Shown here: positions 32,396 through 43,439 of the stretch, in pieces
Position numbering within the stretch: the stretch's first letter is position 1
How the letters are laid out: each line of letters starts with the position of its first letter
NCBI GenBank assembly: GCA_023014335.1
Contig: JAECYW010000010.1
Span: 1,364,001 to 1,428,000, forward strand
DNA length: 64,000 bases
Direction: 5' to 3'
Origin: Galerina marginata
Taxonomy: Eukaryota > Basidiomycota > Agaricomycetes > Agaricales > Galerinaceae
Made by a program: the position numbers and the translations under genes
The notes under the pieces: generated by a model
What the model saw: the letters and a program-made list of their open reading frames with translations, nothing else
What the model was told of the DNA's origin: nothing
The model's database searches: none

Positions 32396-33968
32396 ATGCC
32401 TTCCTCTGGCAAGGCCAAAGATTCCAAACCCACAAGCACAAAGCCCGAAAAATCAAAGAAAGACAAGGGCAAGGCAAAATCAACGTCAAAGGCTTTCCAA
32501 AAATCTTCTTCACCAGCGCCAGTGCCAGTAACCCTTCCTTCAGAGTCCGAGAGCGAACAAGAGGAAGAGGAGGAAGATGACGACGGTGTTGACGAGGAGG
32601 GTATGGCGCGTCTAATGAAACTATTGGGTGATGACGGTCTGGACGAACTAGGGCAAGCTCAACTAGACGCTTTGGCTGGGGATAGCGATGAAGACGAGGA
32701 AGGCTCTTCTGTTGACGGAGATGAAGACATCGAGGAAGATGATTTAGGCTCGGATGAGGAAAACGAAGAAGAGCTTATTCTTAGCGATGAAGAGGATGAG
32801 GAGGATGAGGATGAGGATGAATTGGATAGAGAAGCTATTTCAGATTCGGAACACGCAGGGGAGGCTGAAGGAGACGAAGAAGATGAAGAAATCCCATTGG
32901 ATGAAGTTGATTCCGTGGACGAAGATGCTGTACCCCGGCAAAAAGTCGAGATCGACAACAAGGTATGTTTGTATGTCTTCAATATTCAAAACAAATGTAC
33001 TCATCGTACAATAGGTTGCTCTGGATCAAATCCGTGAATCTATTCAATTGGATCCCTCATTACCGTGGACCGAGACGCTTGTGCTCTCATATCCTCAAAC
33101 GATAGATGTCGACGTCGATGATGACCTTAACCGTGAACTTGCCTTGTATGTCTTCATCATCCTTGTTGTCGAATTATTACTAACTAAATCATTTTAGCTA
33201 CAAACAAGCTCTTCATGGAGCCAATGCAGCACGCGCCCTGGCTGCAAAACACAATCTCCCATTTACCCGCCCATCCGACTATTTCGCCGAAATGATTAAA
33301 AGTGACGCTCACATGGAACGCATTCGCCAACGCCTTCTAAACGAGTCTGCCGGTATCAAGAAGAGCGACGACAAGCGGAAGGAACGGGAAGGAAAGAAAT
33401 TCGGCAAACAAGTCCAGGTCGAGAAGCTCAAGGAGCGCGAAAAATCAAAGAAAGAGATGGAGGAGCGGCTCAAAGGGCTTAAAAGAAGTACGTTTGGCTT
33501 TCTGGACGGTTTTCATTCAATGCTCCTAATTGCTTTGGCGAATTAGAACGAAAAGACATCTTGGACAACCCCAAAGTCAACGACGACGACTTTGACATCG
33601 CGGTGGAGGACGCCATATCGGACCGTCCCGCGAAAAGAGGAAAGGACGCCAATGGGAGAGGCATGCCTCGCTCAGCGCGAGACAAAAAATTCGGTTTCGG
33701 CGGTGCCACACGGCGGTCGAAACAAAACACCAAGGAATCAACAGACGACTTTGACTCTGGTGCTGGTAGAGGTAGAGGCGGCTTTGGCTCGAGAGGTGGG
33801 AGGGGTGGGTTCGGGTCGAGAGGCGGTAGGGGCGGCGGCGGCGGGTCGAGGGGTGGTCGAGGCGGTGGTAGTAGCTCAAGAGGTGGTCGAGGCGGTGGTA
33901 GCGGTGGTGGTAGACACGGAAGCAAACGACTGGGGAAATCACGCAGGATGTCGGCAAAGAGTAACTGA
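32396..33968 (+). CDS. EBP2: rRNA-processing protein EBP2
   Basis: Four exons (32396-32962, 33015-33145, 33198-33487, 33547-33968) give 469 residues. The first 190 residues are a Lys/Ser-rich start and then a very acidic tract, as is common in nucleolar proteins. The conserved EBP2 domain follows: LPWTETLVLSYPQTIDVDVD, DDLNRELAFYKQALHGANAA, PFTRPSDYFAEMIKSDAHME and RIRQRLLNESAGIKKSDDKR. A basic coiled segment and a C-terminal RGG-rich tail (33765-33915) lead into KRLGKSRRMSAKSN. EBP2 acts in the nucleolus in 27S pre-rRNA processing and 60S subunit assembly. Identity is clear from the core; the function is carried over from yeast. Confidence 0.95.
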
Positions 33969-34311
33969 TAGGACTGCGCCTTCTATTCCCCCTGCTCTCT
34001 CACCTGCTCTAGTTACTCCTGATTCAATTCCAGTACCCAGGTTGTCTTTCTATCATGTCTGGTGGAACTTCGGAACTTCTCGTCGATGTTTATCTGACAC
34101 CATGGGCATGTGGGTGTATCTTCAGGATCAGTCCATTGGTACCTCACGTATATCGCAGTCTGTCTACGAGAGGCTAAGTGTCTGAATTTTATTGCAATCA
34201 TTTGGATACAAAAATCTGCTACTGAAACTACGAAGTCCGTGGATGTACGCAGTAGGAACCCAACTTAAAATAAACCGGGAATTGAGACGAAGAAGGGACC
34301 AGCACACATAT

Positions 34312-36167
34312 TTAGTTCGTTTCGGCGTCAGTGAATGGAGTCGTCGCAATTCCAACCTGAGTATTGGTAGTGTCGTAAACGCTGTAGAAACGCTGGAGGA
34401 ATGCGAATCCGTCTGTCAAAAAAAGTCAGATTGAGATCTTCATCTTCGAAGAGCCACCTACTAATAAAATCAAGCCCAGTGCCGCTGTTGTTTCCCAAGT
34501 CGGCAGTGATTAGATAAATCTTGCCTTCCTCTCCACCGAGAACAGCATTCTGGGAACGAGGCCAAATTTGGGCATTGGGGGTGAATTCAAAGGTCGTCTA
34601 GAAGGTAGGGCGTTATGGTCAATGACGTCTTTCTGAACGGAAGACCTGGTAGCTTTACGTACGTCACCGATGTTGAAAAACAAGCTCTTCATTTTCGCAA
34701 ATTGAGCTGCCGTGACGGTCAGAAGGCCAGTCGATCTACACAATTTGAGTGAAGATTGATTAAATTCAAAGTCACCTCGCTTACTGATCCAATTTGGCAC
34801 CTGTAGCTTTCTCGTATGCTTTGAAGGCATCGGTTGCAATGAGGAGCAAGGTGGTTCCAGTATCGACAATCCCAGAGGACTGCAAAATCGGCTTGGAGCC
34901 CTCGCCGTAAGAGAGCGTCTGGTCGATTCCCCAGTAGTTGCTCGCCGGAGATGTGCTAGTAATCGGCACGAAGGTGACATCACCTGTGGTCTTAGTGGTG
35001 TCGACCGAGCCGAAAGTGAGTTCACCGTTGACGGCTCCTTCGGTGGTGGTGGGTTCGTATGAGATACCGATGGACTGAGCGGGGATCAGTTTCTCGGTGA
35101 ATAAATTCTGGGTCACAGTGGGGACGTTGGGAGTGTTGGAGACAGTCCCTGGTCGAGTGGAGTATGAATTAATAGAATTTAATAGAATGGGTTGTATTGG
35201 CTTTGAACATACCTTCTGTCAGATCGACTGGACCAATGCTGGGGGTAAAAGTTGGTCAAGTCGCATTTAATTTCTCTCAGATATGACATACCCAAGGATA
35301 CCGTCGACGTCACTGAATCCAGTGGCCTTGGAGGCGACACCAATAGACTGGCTCTTGATGACGAGATTGCCGCCCAAAGTAACCTGGTCTATAACTGCAT
35401 GGAGATTCTAATCAGCGCCAAGCCCCTTTTCTAAATGAGAAATGTGGCGCAATACATTCTGTTCCTGAAAAGGACCCAGAGCCGTACGTCACGTTCTGGT
35501 GAACAACTTGAGTAAGGTCGGAGCGAAGGAAATAATTGTACATACGACCGTGTTACGAGTACTCTTGCTGGTAGACGTCTGCTTGAAGGCCTTGCCGGCA
35601 CCGACCCAGCTGGTACATTCTGTGAGCACCGGAGAAACCTTTGGCCATATAGGAAACCTACGTGTTGGAGCTACCTAAACGGTGTATTAGCGAAAGGAGC
35701 TTTTAGATGACGAAACGTCGAAATTACCTGTGTCGATCAATAAAGTGTATTGAGTGGCTGGGCTCCCGACGCCAACAGACATCGTGTAGGTTACTCCTGA
35801 ACAAAAACGTTGTCTTAATAAATGATCATGGATGTAGGTGCGGATGACACAAACCAGCATCAGTTACATCAATGGAATCACTTGCAGCAGTCGCATCCCC
35901 AGCGGGAGGGACTGGCATGGCTTGAGGCTGGCTGGGGTCAGTAGGAGCTTTGTCCTCGTCCCCACCGGTGGCACCATGTTTGTGATGGTGGTGGTGGTGA
36001 TGACCCGTCGAGGCGGCGGCTACCTTATGTCCTAGCGGCCCATGTGGATGCAAGCCCTGAACGAGCTTCTTCGCCCGGGCTTTGTCGTGGGCAAGGATGT
36101 GCTTTGCGCCTTGCTTGATGTGAGTGTGGAAGGGGATGGCTTTGATGATGACATGTGCGTGCGACAT
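34312..36167 (-). CDS. A1-family aspartic peptidase, polyporopepsin-like, His-rich N-terminus
   Basis: About 420 residues in roughly nine exons. The pepsin fold is clear: GVGSPATQYTLLIDTGSSNT then WVGAGKAF (first catalytic Asp), VTYGSGSFSGTE (flap with Tyr), DVDGILGIGP, ELTFGSVDTTKTTGDVTFVP, SSGIVDTGTTLLLIATDAF (second catalytic Asp), FLQRFYSVYDTTNTQVGIAT. All match basidiomycete polyporopepsins. The first exon (MSHAHVIIKAIPFHTHIKQG..., ATG at 36167) is not a signal peptide; it is basic and then His-rich, with seven consecutive His. A TATA box 100 bases upstream argues against a missing first exon. So the enzyme may be retained in the cell or leave by an unusual route, and the His-rich part could be a propeptide (inference). 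Confidence 0.88.
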
Positions 36168-36265
36168 ATTGTCTTCCGGTAAGATAAATGTACAGGAGGC
36201 TTGCAGCTAGGCAGTAGAGTGGGGCAGGGGGGAATTGAAGGATGGGAACTCAGCCTTGGAGGAGC

Positions 36266-36271
36266 TTTATA
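36266..36271 (-). promoter_or_regulatory. TATA box of the aspartic peptidase gene
   Basis: TATAAA on the minus strand, about 100 bases before the ATG at 36167. It leaves room for a leader of about 70 bases and supports the chosen first exon. Confidence 0.5.
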
Positions 36272-38141
36272 CTGTTTTTGAGACGCTTTTCCTGGTTTAG
36301 TGACTGAGGGCAGATACATATTGAGTTCACGTCAAAACCGCAGAGGGTTTATTTTTGGACAAACGAATGGAAGGTATGTTCTATAATTACCATTGCATTG
36401 TTTGTGGGTTTCCTTCGTCGGTCAAGCGTACTGCCACGTTTGTGGGGATTGTCAGGCGTACAAAGCGCGGTTCAGATCATAGATAAGCATGTAAGCCTGT
36501 TGAAGTTTAGAAAATATCCATCCAATGCAGTGTTGAGTTCCTCAGTGACCAGATATAAATAACGAGTATTGACCGTTAAGGCCAGTTTGTCCGAGTGCGA
36601 TCGCAAAAGAGAACATTGCCTACGTCAGAGGATATTCTGAGGAGAGTCTACCGATGGACTCTAATATAAGGAACGTAGATAGCAAAAGTAGAGCCCTGCG
36701 TCATAGGTCAATAGAGGAGGCTATCAGAGCTCCAATTGACGATGCATCCAACAGGAATGGGGAGCTTTGACGTATGGTCATCGTGAGAGGTCCAGCATGC
36801 GATGGGAAGATCGAATACGGAGAATCCGTTTGGGCAATTGACGGAGGTATGAGTAGACCGACCAAGGATGTCAAAGCCAGCAGATTGACATGAGCCGTAT
36901 TCCATGTCGCGTAGATAACCAGAGAGCAGGATTTGGCATCGAACTTATTCAGTGTCCGAAACCATGCGGTACATATCAGAGCTTGGATGCACCCTAAGGC
37001 AGACTAGACAGAGGAGAAGGTCGGAACGAAATCGTAGCGAAATTAAAGCTAGTGCAAGTGTATTCTTGGTCAACCAAAAATAAAATAGCTGGTGGTTTAA
37101 GCTTCCTGAGAACCTCCAGCTGTTGTCAGGTTGCAGTGCTCACAACTTATGGCAGCACAATCTTTCACCGGATATCCCAGTACTGGCATCGGATTCATAA
37201 ATTGTCAGAAGTTGCCATGGATCTTCTGCCGCCTTTGGAGAGTCACCGCCGGCGCAGTGTTCAAGCTTCAACGCAAGCCAGTATATATGCAAGTTTTCTC
37301 CCGGCCATTCGCTCTCCAGTGCTGTTTGCTAGGAAGCGCGACTCCGATGTGTCGCTGTTCGTGGGATTGCTATGCGTCGCAACTTTCGTCATAGTGGTGC
37401 AACTATAAGTGGTCAAAAGCTTGTCATGAGCGGAAATATTGGGTTAATATCAGTCCAGATAAGGTAGAACAACTTGATGAGATAGACCTTAATCGCGCCG
37501 GCGCTGGGCAGAACGATGGATTGATGATGGATGCCCTTCATGATCAAGTAATCGTTCCCGACAAATTCCCACGCATGCGTTTATACTGGCACCCACAGCC
37601 ATATTGCTTCGGTTACCTCGGTTTTTGCAGCAGCTCTCGGGAACTGGCAAAGTGTGGCAATCCTTTTTCTTTCGGAGACCCTCGACCCTTCTCGCTTACA
37701 ACGTCTGATGTCTGTAGAATTTCTACGAATCTAAAAGCATCGCCTTCAATGCCGTCCCGATACTCTGTTAGGGACCCCAGGTCGACGCTTGCTTCTCCCC
37801 CCTCGTGTCTACTAGTATTTGGGCGGCAGGCTACGGCTCTACGTAGCCAGGATGACGGTGTTCTTGTTCAAGATGACATATCGACCTAAATCGGCTGGCC
37901 CGAACGGGCCGAACCCGAAGTCCCTGTCGTTTCACAATTAAGGACCATATTCAAGTTGGTCTTAACTTCAGAGATGGATGCCCGTATAACGCCGCAACTC
38001 TACTGGATTCGCGGATGCCAAGTCTTTCGTGGAATGACCACCAGTCGACCAATTTCTTGCTTCCAGACGAATTCCGCGTCCGGCGGAAATGTTTCCGTGG
38101 TTTTTGTTATTCAGGACAGATTGTCAAAGTGAAACGTAAGG
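36272..38141. other. Long intergenic stretch, no supported gene
   Basis: About 1.87 kb. On the minus strand around 36670-36950 one frame reads smoothly (LVIYATWNTAHVNLLALTSL, then LVGLLIPPSIAQTDSPYSIF) to a stop near 36703, but I found no start or upstream exon. On the plus strand, frames at 37052-37408 and 37521-37889 show no domain. These may be fragments of dead genes. Confidence 0.35.
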
Positions 38142-39328
38142 ATGTTAAAGGTCCCGTTTGTGGCACCAGAATGGGCAGCTAGCGGGTTTCTTCCGTCCCC
38201 ACCTCCCTCGCCATCACATACGATGCTGGTCATTTCTGATGAAGACTCAAGGCAAGCAAGGGAGTTCGCAACGATAAGCTCGATCTTATCGCTTTGCTCA
38301 TACTCAATGGTGCTGCTTCTTTTCGTGTCATCTCTCTGGCTCCTTTTGCGAGCGCCTCCCGACCCATCGAAGACTATGAGACGATTTCTCTTGTTCTTCT
38401 TGGTGTCCATGTTTTCCGTCAGCACTCTTGCCACGGTCTCTGCGCTGGTCTTGAATTTCGCGTATCCGATAGCCAGCTTCCTCTCATTCGCGACGCCCTC
38501 CATCAATCAAAATTTATGCACGGTCTGCGATTGCGGCCGAATACGAATACTGGAAAATTGCTGCGTGACGCTTGTAATTTGGGCTGCAGATGGATTCATG
38601 GTGAGTCCTAATTTCATTGAGATGTCAATCATTGATGATTGTTAGATCTGGAGATGCACCGTTTTGTATAACGGGATATCAGCCATTCGCCGACTCGTTC
38701 TTCTGGTCTTCTGTTTTATACTTGGAATCCTTTCTTTTGGTGAATAACATTTTTTCGTTGTCTAATTTTCTTAAGTAATTGACCTCCATAGCCGTTGGCC
38801 TGGTGTATACGATCCCACAAACCAGGACGAACGTGACGATGACGCTATTTTCGGCCATTACCCTCGTTATCAACGTCGGAATTACGAGCCTAATCGTTGG
38901 GCGTCTCCTATATCACCGACACTATTTATTAGAGGCATTTGGGCCTGGCCATGGATCGGCGTATGTGAGAGTAATTGCGATGTGTGTTGAATCAGCGACT
39001 CTAGTTGTCGCATTCAATGTGGTTCTCATCGTCCTACTATTCGCGCAAAAGCACAACAACTCTTCTCTCATCCTACTTCAGATGATGGTTCAAGTTTATG
39101 TGAGTTCCATATGGATGTGACTCGCCGATGGTGTTAATGCGATTTTAGGTCATATCACCATTTTTGATTATCTTTAAAGTTGCTCATGACAGGGTTTACC
39201 GACCGAGGACATCCCATTCTCAAAGTCGAATCGCTCAGGAAATTGTTAATCGGGACCTGAAAACATTAGAGTTCATCAGTGAACCGTCAAGCCCTTACTC
39301 GATGACCGCTTCGGAAGACGTACCTTAG
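38142..39328 (+). CDS. Seven-helix membrane protein of an agaric-expanded family
   Basis: Four exons (38142-38600, 38646-38739, 38792-39099, 39149-39328) give 346 residues. Seven hydrophobic segments can be counted, among them SYSMVLLLFVSSLWLLL, FLLFFLVSMFSVSTLATVSA, LVLLVFCFILGILSF, LFSAITLVINVGITSLIVGR and VVAFNVVLIVLLF. Family marks: IWRCTVLYNG after helix 3, GRLLYHRHYL before helix 6, FGPGHGSAYVRVIAMCVESA, QMMVQVYVISPFLIIFKVAH. A polar tail follows. Such proteins are numerous in mushrooms and uncharacterised; a receptor-like role is possible but unproven. A second in-frame ATG at 38223 could be the real start. A decayed paralogue lies at 43440-44028. Confidence 0.72.
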
Positions 39329-39582
39329 GAGCTGTTCTACCATAATCATTTACAACATGTTTATCGCCAACGCATTCAAATTGGAAGGGACATCGCATGT
39401 CCAATTCGACCTGTAATCACAGGGCTATGGTGTGCAGGATGTGAGATATGCTATCAGATGACTAGAAACAAGCAATTCATTCAGCAACGTTATACAGGTT
39501 ACCAGTGTACCTAAAGCATGTCCGTACAAAGGTCTATTTAAATTACATACATAATACAATATTCTATCGTGCAGGCGGCTGA

Positions 39583-41403
39583 CTAAAAGAAGTCCATAGA
39601 CCCGATATCTGCAAAGTTCCATGAACGGTCATTTTCCGCTAAGCCGTACCACGGGGAGAAGACATCAGCGTACTTAGAATCATTGAGTAATGGTGTAAAA
39701 TATGTTAGGCACAACTCAATCTCCACCCCAAGCTCTTGGGCCCGTCGGTATACCTCCCCCGCGATCTCCATGTCTTTCGACCTTTCAAAACTAACCTTGA
39801 CGGCCTTCAAGGTGCTGATCCCCTTTCGCGCTGGGTCACCCAGTCGGCTTAGGATAAACCTCTGGAGGCTTTCGTCGCGGAAGTTGGTGCCGAGATATGC
39901 TTCGAATACCTCTAATTTCGGAAGTAAGATCTCCCTGCCCCAGACCGCAGCGTCCATACTGGAGTCCTCTTCGACTATCAAAAGATCTAAGCTGAAACTT
40001 CCCGGCCCTAAATAATATCCGTTGTCATACTGCACAATCTCATGTGGGGGTTGACCGAGTGTTAGATGAGTAAGTTGGTTTGCAAGTCGAAGCGAGAATA
40101 GCATGTCCTGAGCGCTTAAAATGCGCGGGTCAAAAAATAGCTTCTTCAACCTGTTACACTTTTCAAGGAGAGGAAGAATAGGCGATGAAGATAAAGGGGC
40201 CTGGTCGTTATTGCCCGGCGTCGAAAATGGGAAACGGTGGTGTTTTTGATAATTGAATGAAGTTAGCAAAGGAGTGTCAAGGCGCCTGTAGAACACCGTC
40301 ATCAAGTCCGTTCCACCGACATGTATGGAAAGAGATCGAAGACGAGGAAGGGAGAGTACTTCCTCAGGACTGATATGCACATCTTGACCGTCCGAGATGA
40401 CGAATTTACAATGTTCGAGATTCTGGCTGCGTCGGAGCGCTTGGACAGCTTCGGCACTGCTAATGTCCGAATTGATGGACAGATTAGTGAGATTCTCCCA
40501 TGTTGTAGGCATACTCTTGGAATCGAAGGCCATGAAACTGTGGGTGTAGAGGGAAACGCTCCGGAGGTTCGGTGCATGGAGCAGGATGAGAGACCTCTTC
40601 CCTTCAGACCCATACAGAGTGGTCCGACGGACGAAGTTTATCCTCAGTTTCCGGAGCCTCGGTACCATGTCGAGAGACCCTATCCGTTTTTGGAGAACCT
40701 CATAGATCTCATAAGGCATGGATAGTTCGATATCACCGAAACGCCGTGAGAAGGAGACGATGGTATTGAAGAGCTGTACCAATGGGTTTGCACCGCCCGA
40801 GTCATCATCTACAGTGCGGTCTACCCCTGCAAAATAACTGAGCGATATTGAAAGGGGGCAGGATCCAGAGCGAGATAACCAAACGTCGGCAAGGTGGCAG
40901 CGGGCTCGCATTGTCCTAGCGAATTTTTCCGCTTGACGTTGTCCATCTCCACCGTTCATGCCTGCACCTGGGGAATAAGGAATTGGGGAATAACCGTCTG
41001 CGGAATAATGGAGAAGGGGAATGTGGATTTTCGACCAGATGCGATGAGAGGATAGGGCAATAGATCGCCATGTCTGGCAGACGCGAGTGAGAAGCAAAGG
41101 TGCCTCTGTGACGCTCATGACGGGATTTCGATGAGTAGGCAGGCAGTGATAGAATATAACGTGTAGAATATCAGATGGGATTCGGCGGATCGGAGAGGTG
41201 ATGATGGAATATCCGTGCATTGATTCCTGGATGGCCTGGCACTCCGCCTTGAGGTCGTTCAAAGTTTTGTTAAGACCCTCAATCTCTTCATCCTTATTTT
41301 TGGATTCCTGCAACGGCTTCGAAATCAATCCCTTGACTTCTTGCAGAACTCCTTCTGGGGGAATGTCGTTGTTTTCCAAGAACTTGGTAAGATGGGGTTG
41401 CAT
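39583..41403 (-). CDS. F-box protein with N-terminal coiled coil
   Basis: Single exon, 606 residues, start MQPHLTKFLENNDIPPEGVL. Residues about 30-65 are a charged heptad-like coiled coil (ESKNKDEEIEGLNKTLNDLK). An F-box-like domain follows (RRIPSDILHVIFYHCLP ... LTRVCQTWRSIALSSHRIWS). This order, a coiled coil then an F-box with the closing Trp/Ile-rich stretch, is very common in Agaricomycetes. The body has leucine-rich repeats (LRSLSIHVGG, LKKLFFDPRI, LTHLTLGQPP). It belongs to neither family A nor B. It is divergently arranged with the family B gene at 41676, with 272 bases between the two starts, which must act as a shared promoter region. Confidence 0.82.
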   Translation of the reverse strand: MQPHLTKFLENNDIPPEGVLQEVKGLISKPLQESKNKDEEIEGLNKTLNDLKAECQAIQESMHGYSIITSPIRRIPSDILHVIFYHCLPTHRNPVMSVTEAPLLLTRVCQTWRSIALSSHRIWSKIHIPLLHYSADGYSPIPYSPGAGMNGGDGQRQAEKFARTMRARCHLADVWLSRSGSCPLSISLSYFAGVDRTVDDDSGGANPLVQLFNTIVSFSRRFGDIELSMPYEIYEVLQKRIGSLDMVPRLRKLRINFVRRTTLYGSEGKRSLILLHAPNLRSVSLYTHSFMAFDSKSMPTTWENLTNLSINSDISSAEAVQALRRSQNLEHCKFVISDGQDVHISPEEVLSLPRLRSLSIHVGGTDLMTVFYRRLDTPLLTSFNYQKHHRFPFSTPGNNDQAPLSSSPILPLLEKCNRLKKLFFDPRILSAQDMLFSLRLANQLTHLTLGQPPHEIVQYDNGYYLGPGSFSLDLLIVEEDSSMDAAVWGREILLPKLEVFEAYLGTNFRDESLQRFILSRLGDPARKGISTLKAVKVSFERSKDMEIAGEVYRRAQELGVEIELCLTYFTPLLNDSKYADVFSPWYGLAENDRSWNFADIGSMDFF

Positions 41404-41675
41404 ATTTGTTGTCGATGGAACCTGGAGTTTGGCCTAAACTTCCTGGACGACAAAGTGAAATATAAGGGCGGCAAGTAGAAAAACTGGAAACTGCGCTGTA
41501 TGTCCAGCTACGTATACGCGGTTATGGACAACATACTGGGTAGACCAGCGTAAGTTGTGAACCAGCTTTGTCCACAAGCGGCCGACTCATCCGGATTTTC
41601 CGGATTACATAAGCCAGACCATCCTAAACGGGTTCAAGTTAGGGCTCTGAGGCTCTCTCCAATACTACCACTTCG

Positions 41676-43337
41676 ATGAAGCAAGCGACACTTGTAAATC
41701 TGCCAACAGAGCTCCTTTGTACCGTCTTTTACCTACTGGATTCCGATGACCTCTTAAATATCGCAATGTCCTGCCACCGGCTTAACCTCGTCGCCATACC
41801 AGTCTTCATGGAAAGAGAAGGCAGCCCAGACCACCGAACATCCAGTGTCGTAAACCCGAATGGTAGATATGCAGATGAAATAACTGCATTAAACCTCGAC
41901 TTTTCTTTAATTCACATAAAACAATTCTTCTGTATTTTGGTTTCCGATTTGACGTGGAATATTCGTCGAGTCATCCGTCTCATCAGTCGACTTTCTTCAA
42001 TTGGATCCGTCTCCCTTGTCATTGACTCATGGGACAGTCGATGGTCTCTCCAGTCTGACGTCGTGCAAAAAATTGTAGTCGCAGTCCTCGACTTGGTGGA
42101 GACCGCTATCTCAAAGGCCTGTACTTCCTTCCAGATAATCCACTACCACCCAGCTCCTATAGAAACGGATTACCAATTTGAAGTCATGGCCGACTCGAAG
42201 AAACCAAAACTGGAGAAATTTGGGAGATTTTTCATGAAAAGTCTCTCCTTAGCAAGGCCAGATCACCCAAGACCAAAGGGGAAGGAATGGGGGTACCGGC
42301 AGTTATCCAATATAGGGCCAACACCACGTTCTTTTTTCGATTTCCCTACATCCTTGCACACCATGCTAACTAAACTCGACCTCTCATCCGACCTCCTCCT
42401 TATCCCGCCCTACTCAACGTGGACGTTTGCTGTCATGAAATCTTCACCGATAGACTCCCTATCATTGAGGTTACCAAACCTAATAACTGAAGAAGAGTAT
42501 CAACACTACCTCTTCCCTATGGTTGTTAACTCCCTCCCAAAGCTACGAGAAATAAAATTGGCTCTTCTAGGGATCGAATTTCTGACCACTGTTGCAGAGA
42601 GTCTGTCTCTGCTCCCCTTCCTAGAGACGATAACCTTGGGACTGTCATTCCGTGCCTTGCCCTCAACATCATTACCAATAACACATATCGGCCTCCTTCA
42701 CCTCACTTCATTCACGGGTTCCTCAGACCAAGCAGCGTATATGTTCGGACGTTCTGGATTTTCTTGTCCCAATTTGGAATTTATCAATATCATTGTCGAC
42801 ACACATTTTCATCCCGATTTTAACAACACATTGCTGGAGGATCATCTTGCTACCCTTGACACTCATTTTCGTGAAACCGGCATTGAACCTTGCATTAGCA
42901 TCTGCTTCGCCAATGAAGGAGAATTCCCAAACGACTTCGGCGATGGGGGTACTGAACGATTTGATCATCTTTCTAGGGTTTCCCGCCTGACGCTCGAATT
43001 ACCATCGGTGTTTGGTGACAGCCTTACAGAGGCTGATGTGGCCAATCATGCAATGGCCTGGTTGGAACTTTTCCGAGGTGTGACGCATCTCACTCTACTC
43101 CATCGTCGTACGGACACCGTTCCTTTGATTCCAAAAGGGAGTCATGCAGCTATATTATCTGTCATTAATTCAAAACACCAAGCCATTACAACATTCAATT
43201 TGGTGGATCTTCCCAACAAGTTCCACTACCATTGGTCAAACGCTCGTGATGATTGGCAGAGAGGAACCGATCGGATACCGACTACCACAAATTTCGACCA
43301 CAAATCAACGGAACCCACTGTATGTTCCCACTTCTGA
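41676..43337 (+). CDS. F-box protein, family B member 4
   Basis: Single exon, 553 residues, start MKQATLVNLPTELLCTVFYL. F-box: NLPTELLCTVFYLLDSDDLL and MSCHRLNLVAIPVFM. The body carries the family marks DEITALNLDFSLIHIKQFFC, HYLFPMVVNSLPKLREIKLA, SFTGSSDQAAYMFGRSGFSC and LEFINIIVDTHF. It ends FHYHWSNARDDWQRGTDRI, then KSTEPTVCSHF. The others of its family are on the minus strand at 19-25 kb; this copy is inverted and 16 kb away, so it moved by a separate event. It appears intact. SCF adaptor by family; substrate unknown. Confidence 0.82.
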   Translation: MKQATLVNLPTELLCTVFYLLDSDDLLNIAMSCHRLNLVAIPVFMEREGSPDHRTSSVVNPNGRYADEITALNLDFSLIHIKQFFCILVSDLTWNIRRVIRLISRLSSIGSVSLVIDSWDSRWSLQSDVVQKIVVAVLDLVETAISKACTSFQIIHYHPAPIETDYQFEVMADSKKPKLEKFGRFFMKSLSLARPDHPRPKGKEWGYRQLSNIGPTPRSFFDFPTSLHTMLTKLDLSSDLLLIPPYSTWTFAVMKSSPIDSLSLRLPNLITEEEYQHYLFPMVVNSLPKLREIKLALLGIEFLTTVAESLSLLPFLETITLGLSFRALPSTSLPITHIGLLHLTSFTGSSDQAAYMFGRSGFSCPNLEFINIIVDTHFHPDFNNTLLEDHLATLDTHFRETGIEPCISICFANEGEFPNDFGDGGTERFDHLSRVSRLTLELPSVFGDSLTEADVANHAMAWLELFRGVTHLTLLHRRTDTVPLIPKGSHAAILSVINSKHQAITTFNLVDLPNKFHYHWSNARDDWQRGTDRIPTTTNFDHKSTEPTVCSHF

Positions 43338-43439
43338 CTTCGGATGGTCAGTTATACCGCAATTACCAGTGTCTCATTTTATTTAGTACTTGCTTTTAAG
43401 TGACCTTTCCTGTGCACTTGGTATGACGAAACGATCCAG

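Noticed and set aside
32659..32982. Serine-rich minus-strand frame
   Set aside because: It is the antisense of the acidic tract of EBP2.
33479..33925. Proline-rich minus-strand frame
   Set aside because: It is the antisense of the glycine/arginine-rich tail of EBP2.
36703..36960. Minus-strand frame reading smoothly with a hydrophobic stretch
   Set aside because: No start codon or upstream exon could be joined, so a gene cannot be supported.
37052..37408. 118-codon plus-strand frame with a hydrophobic end
   Set aside because: No domain, no good start context, and the region around it is empty.
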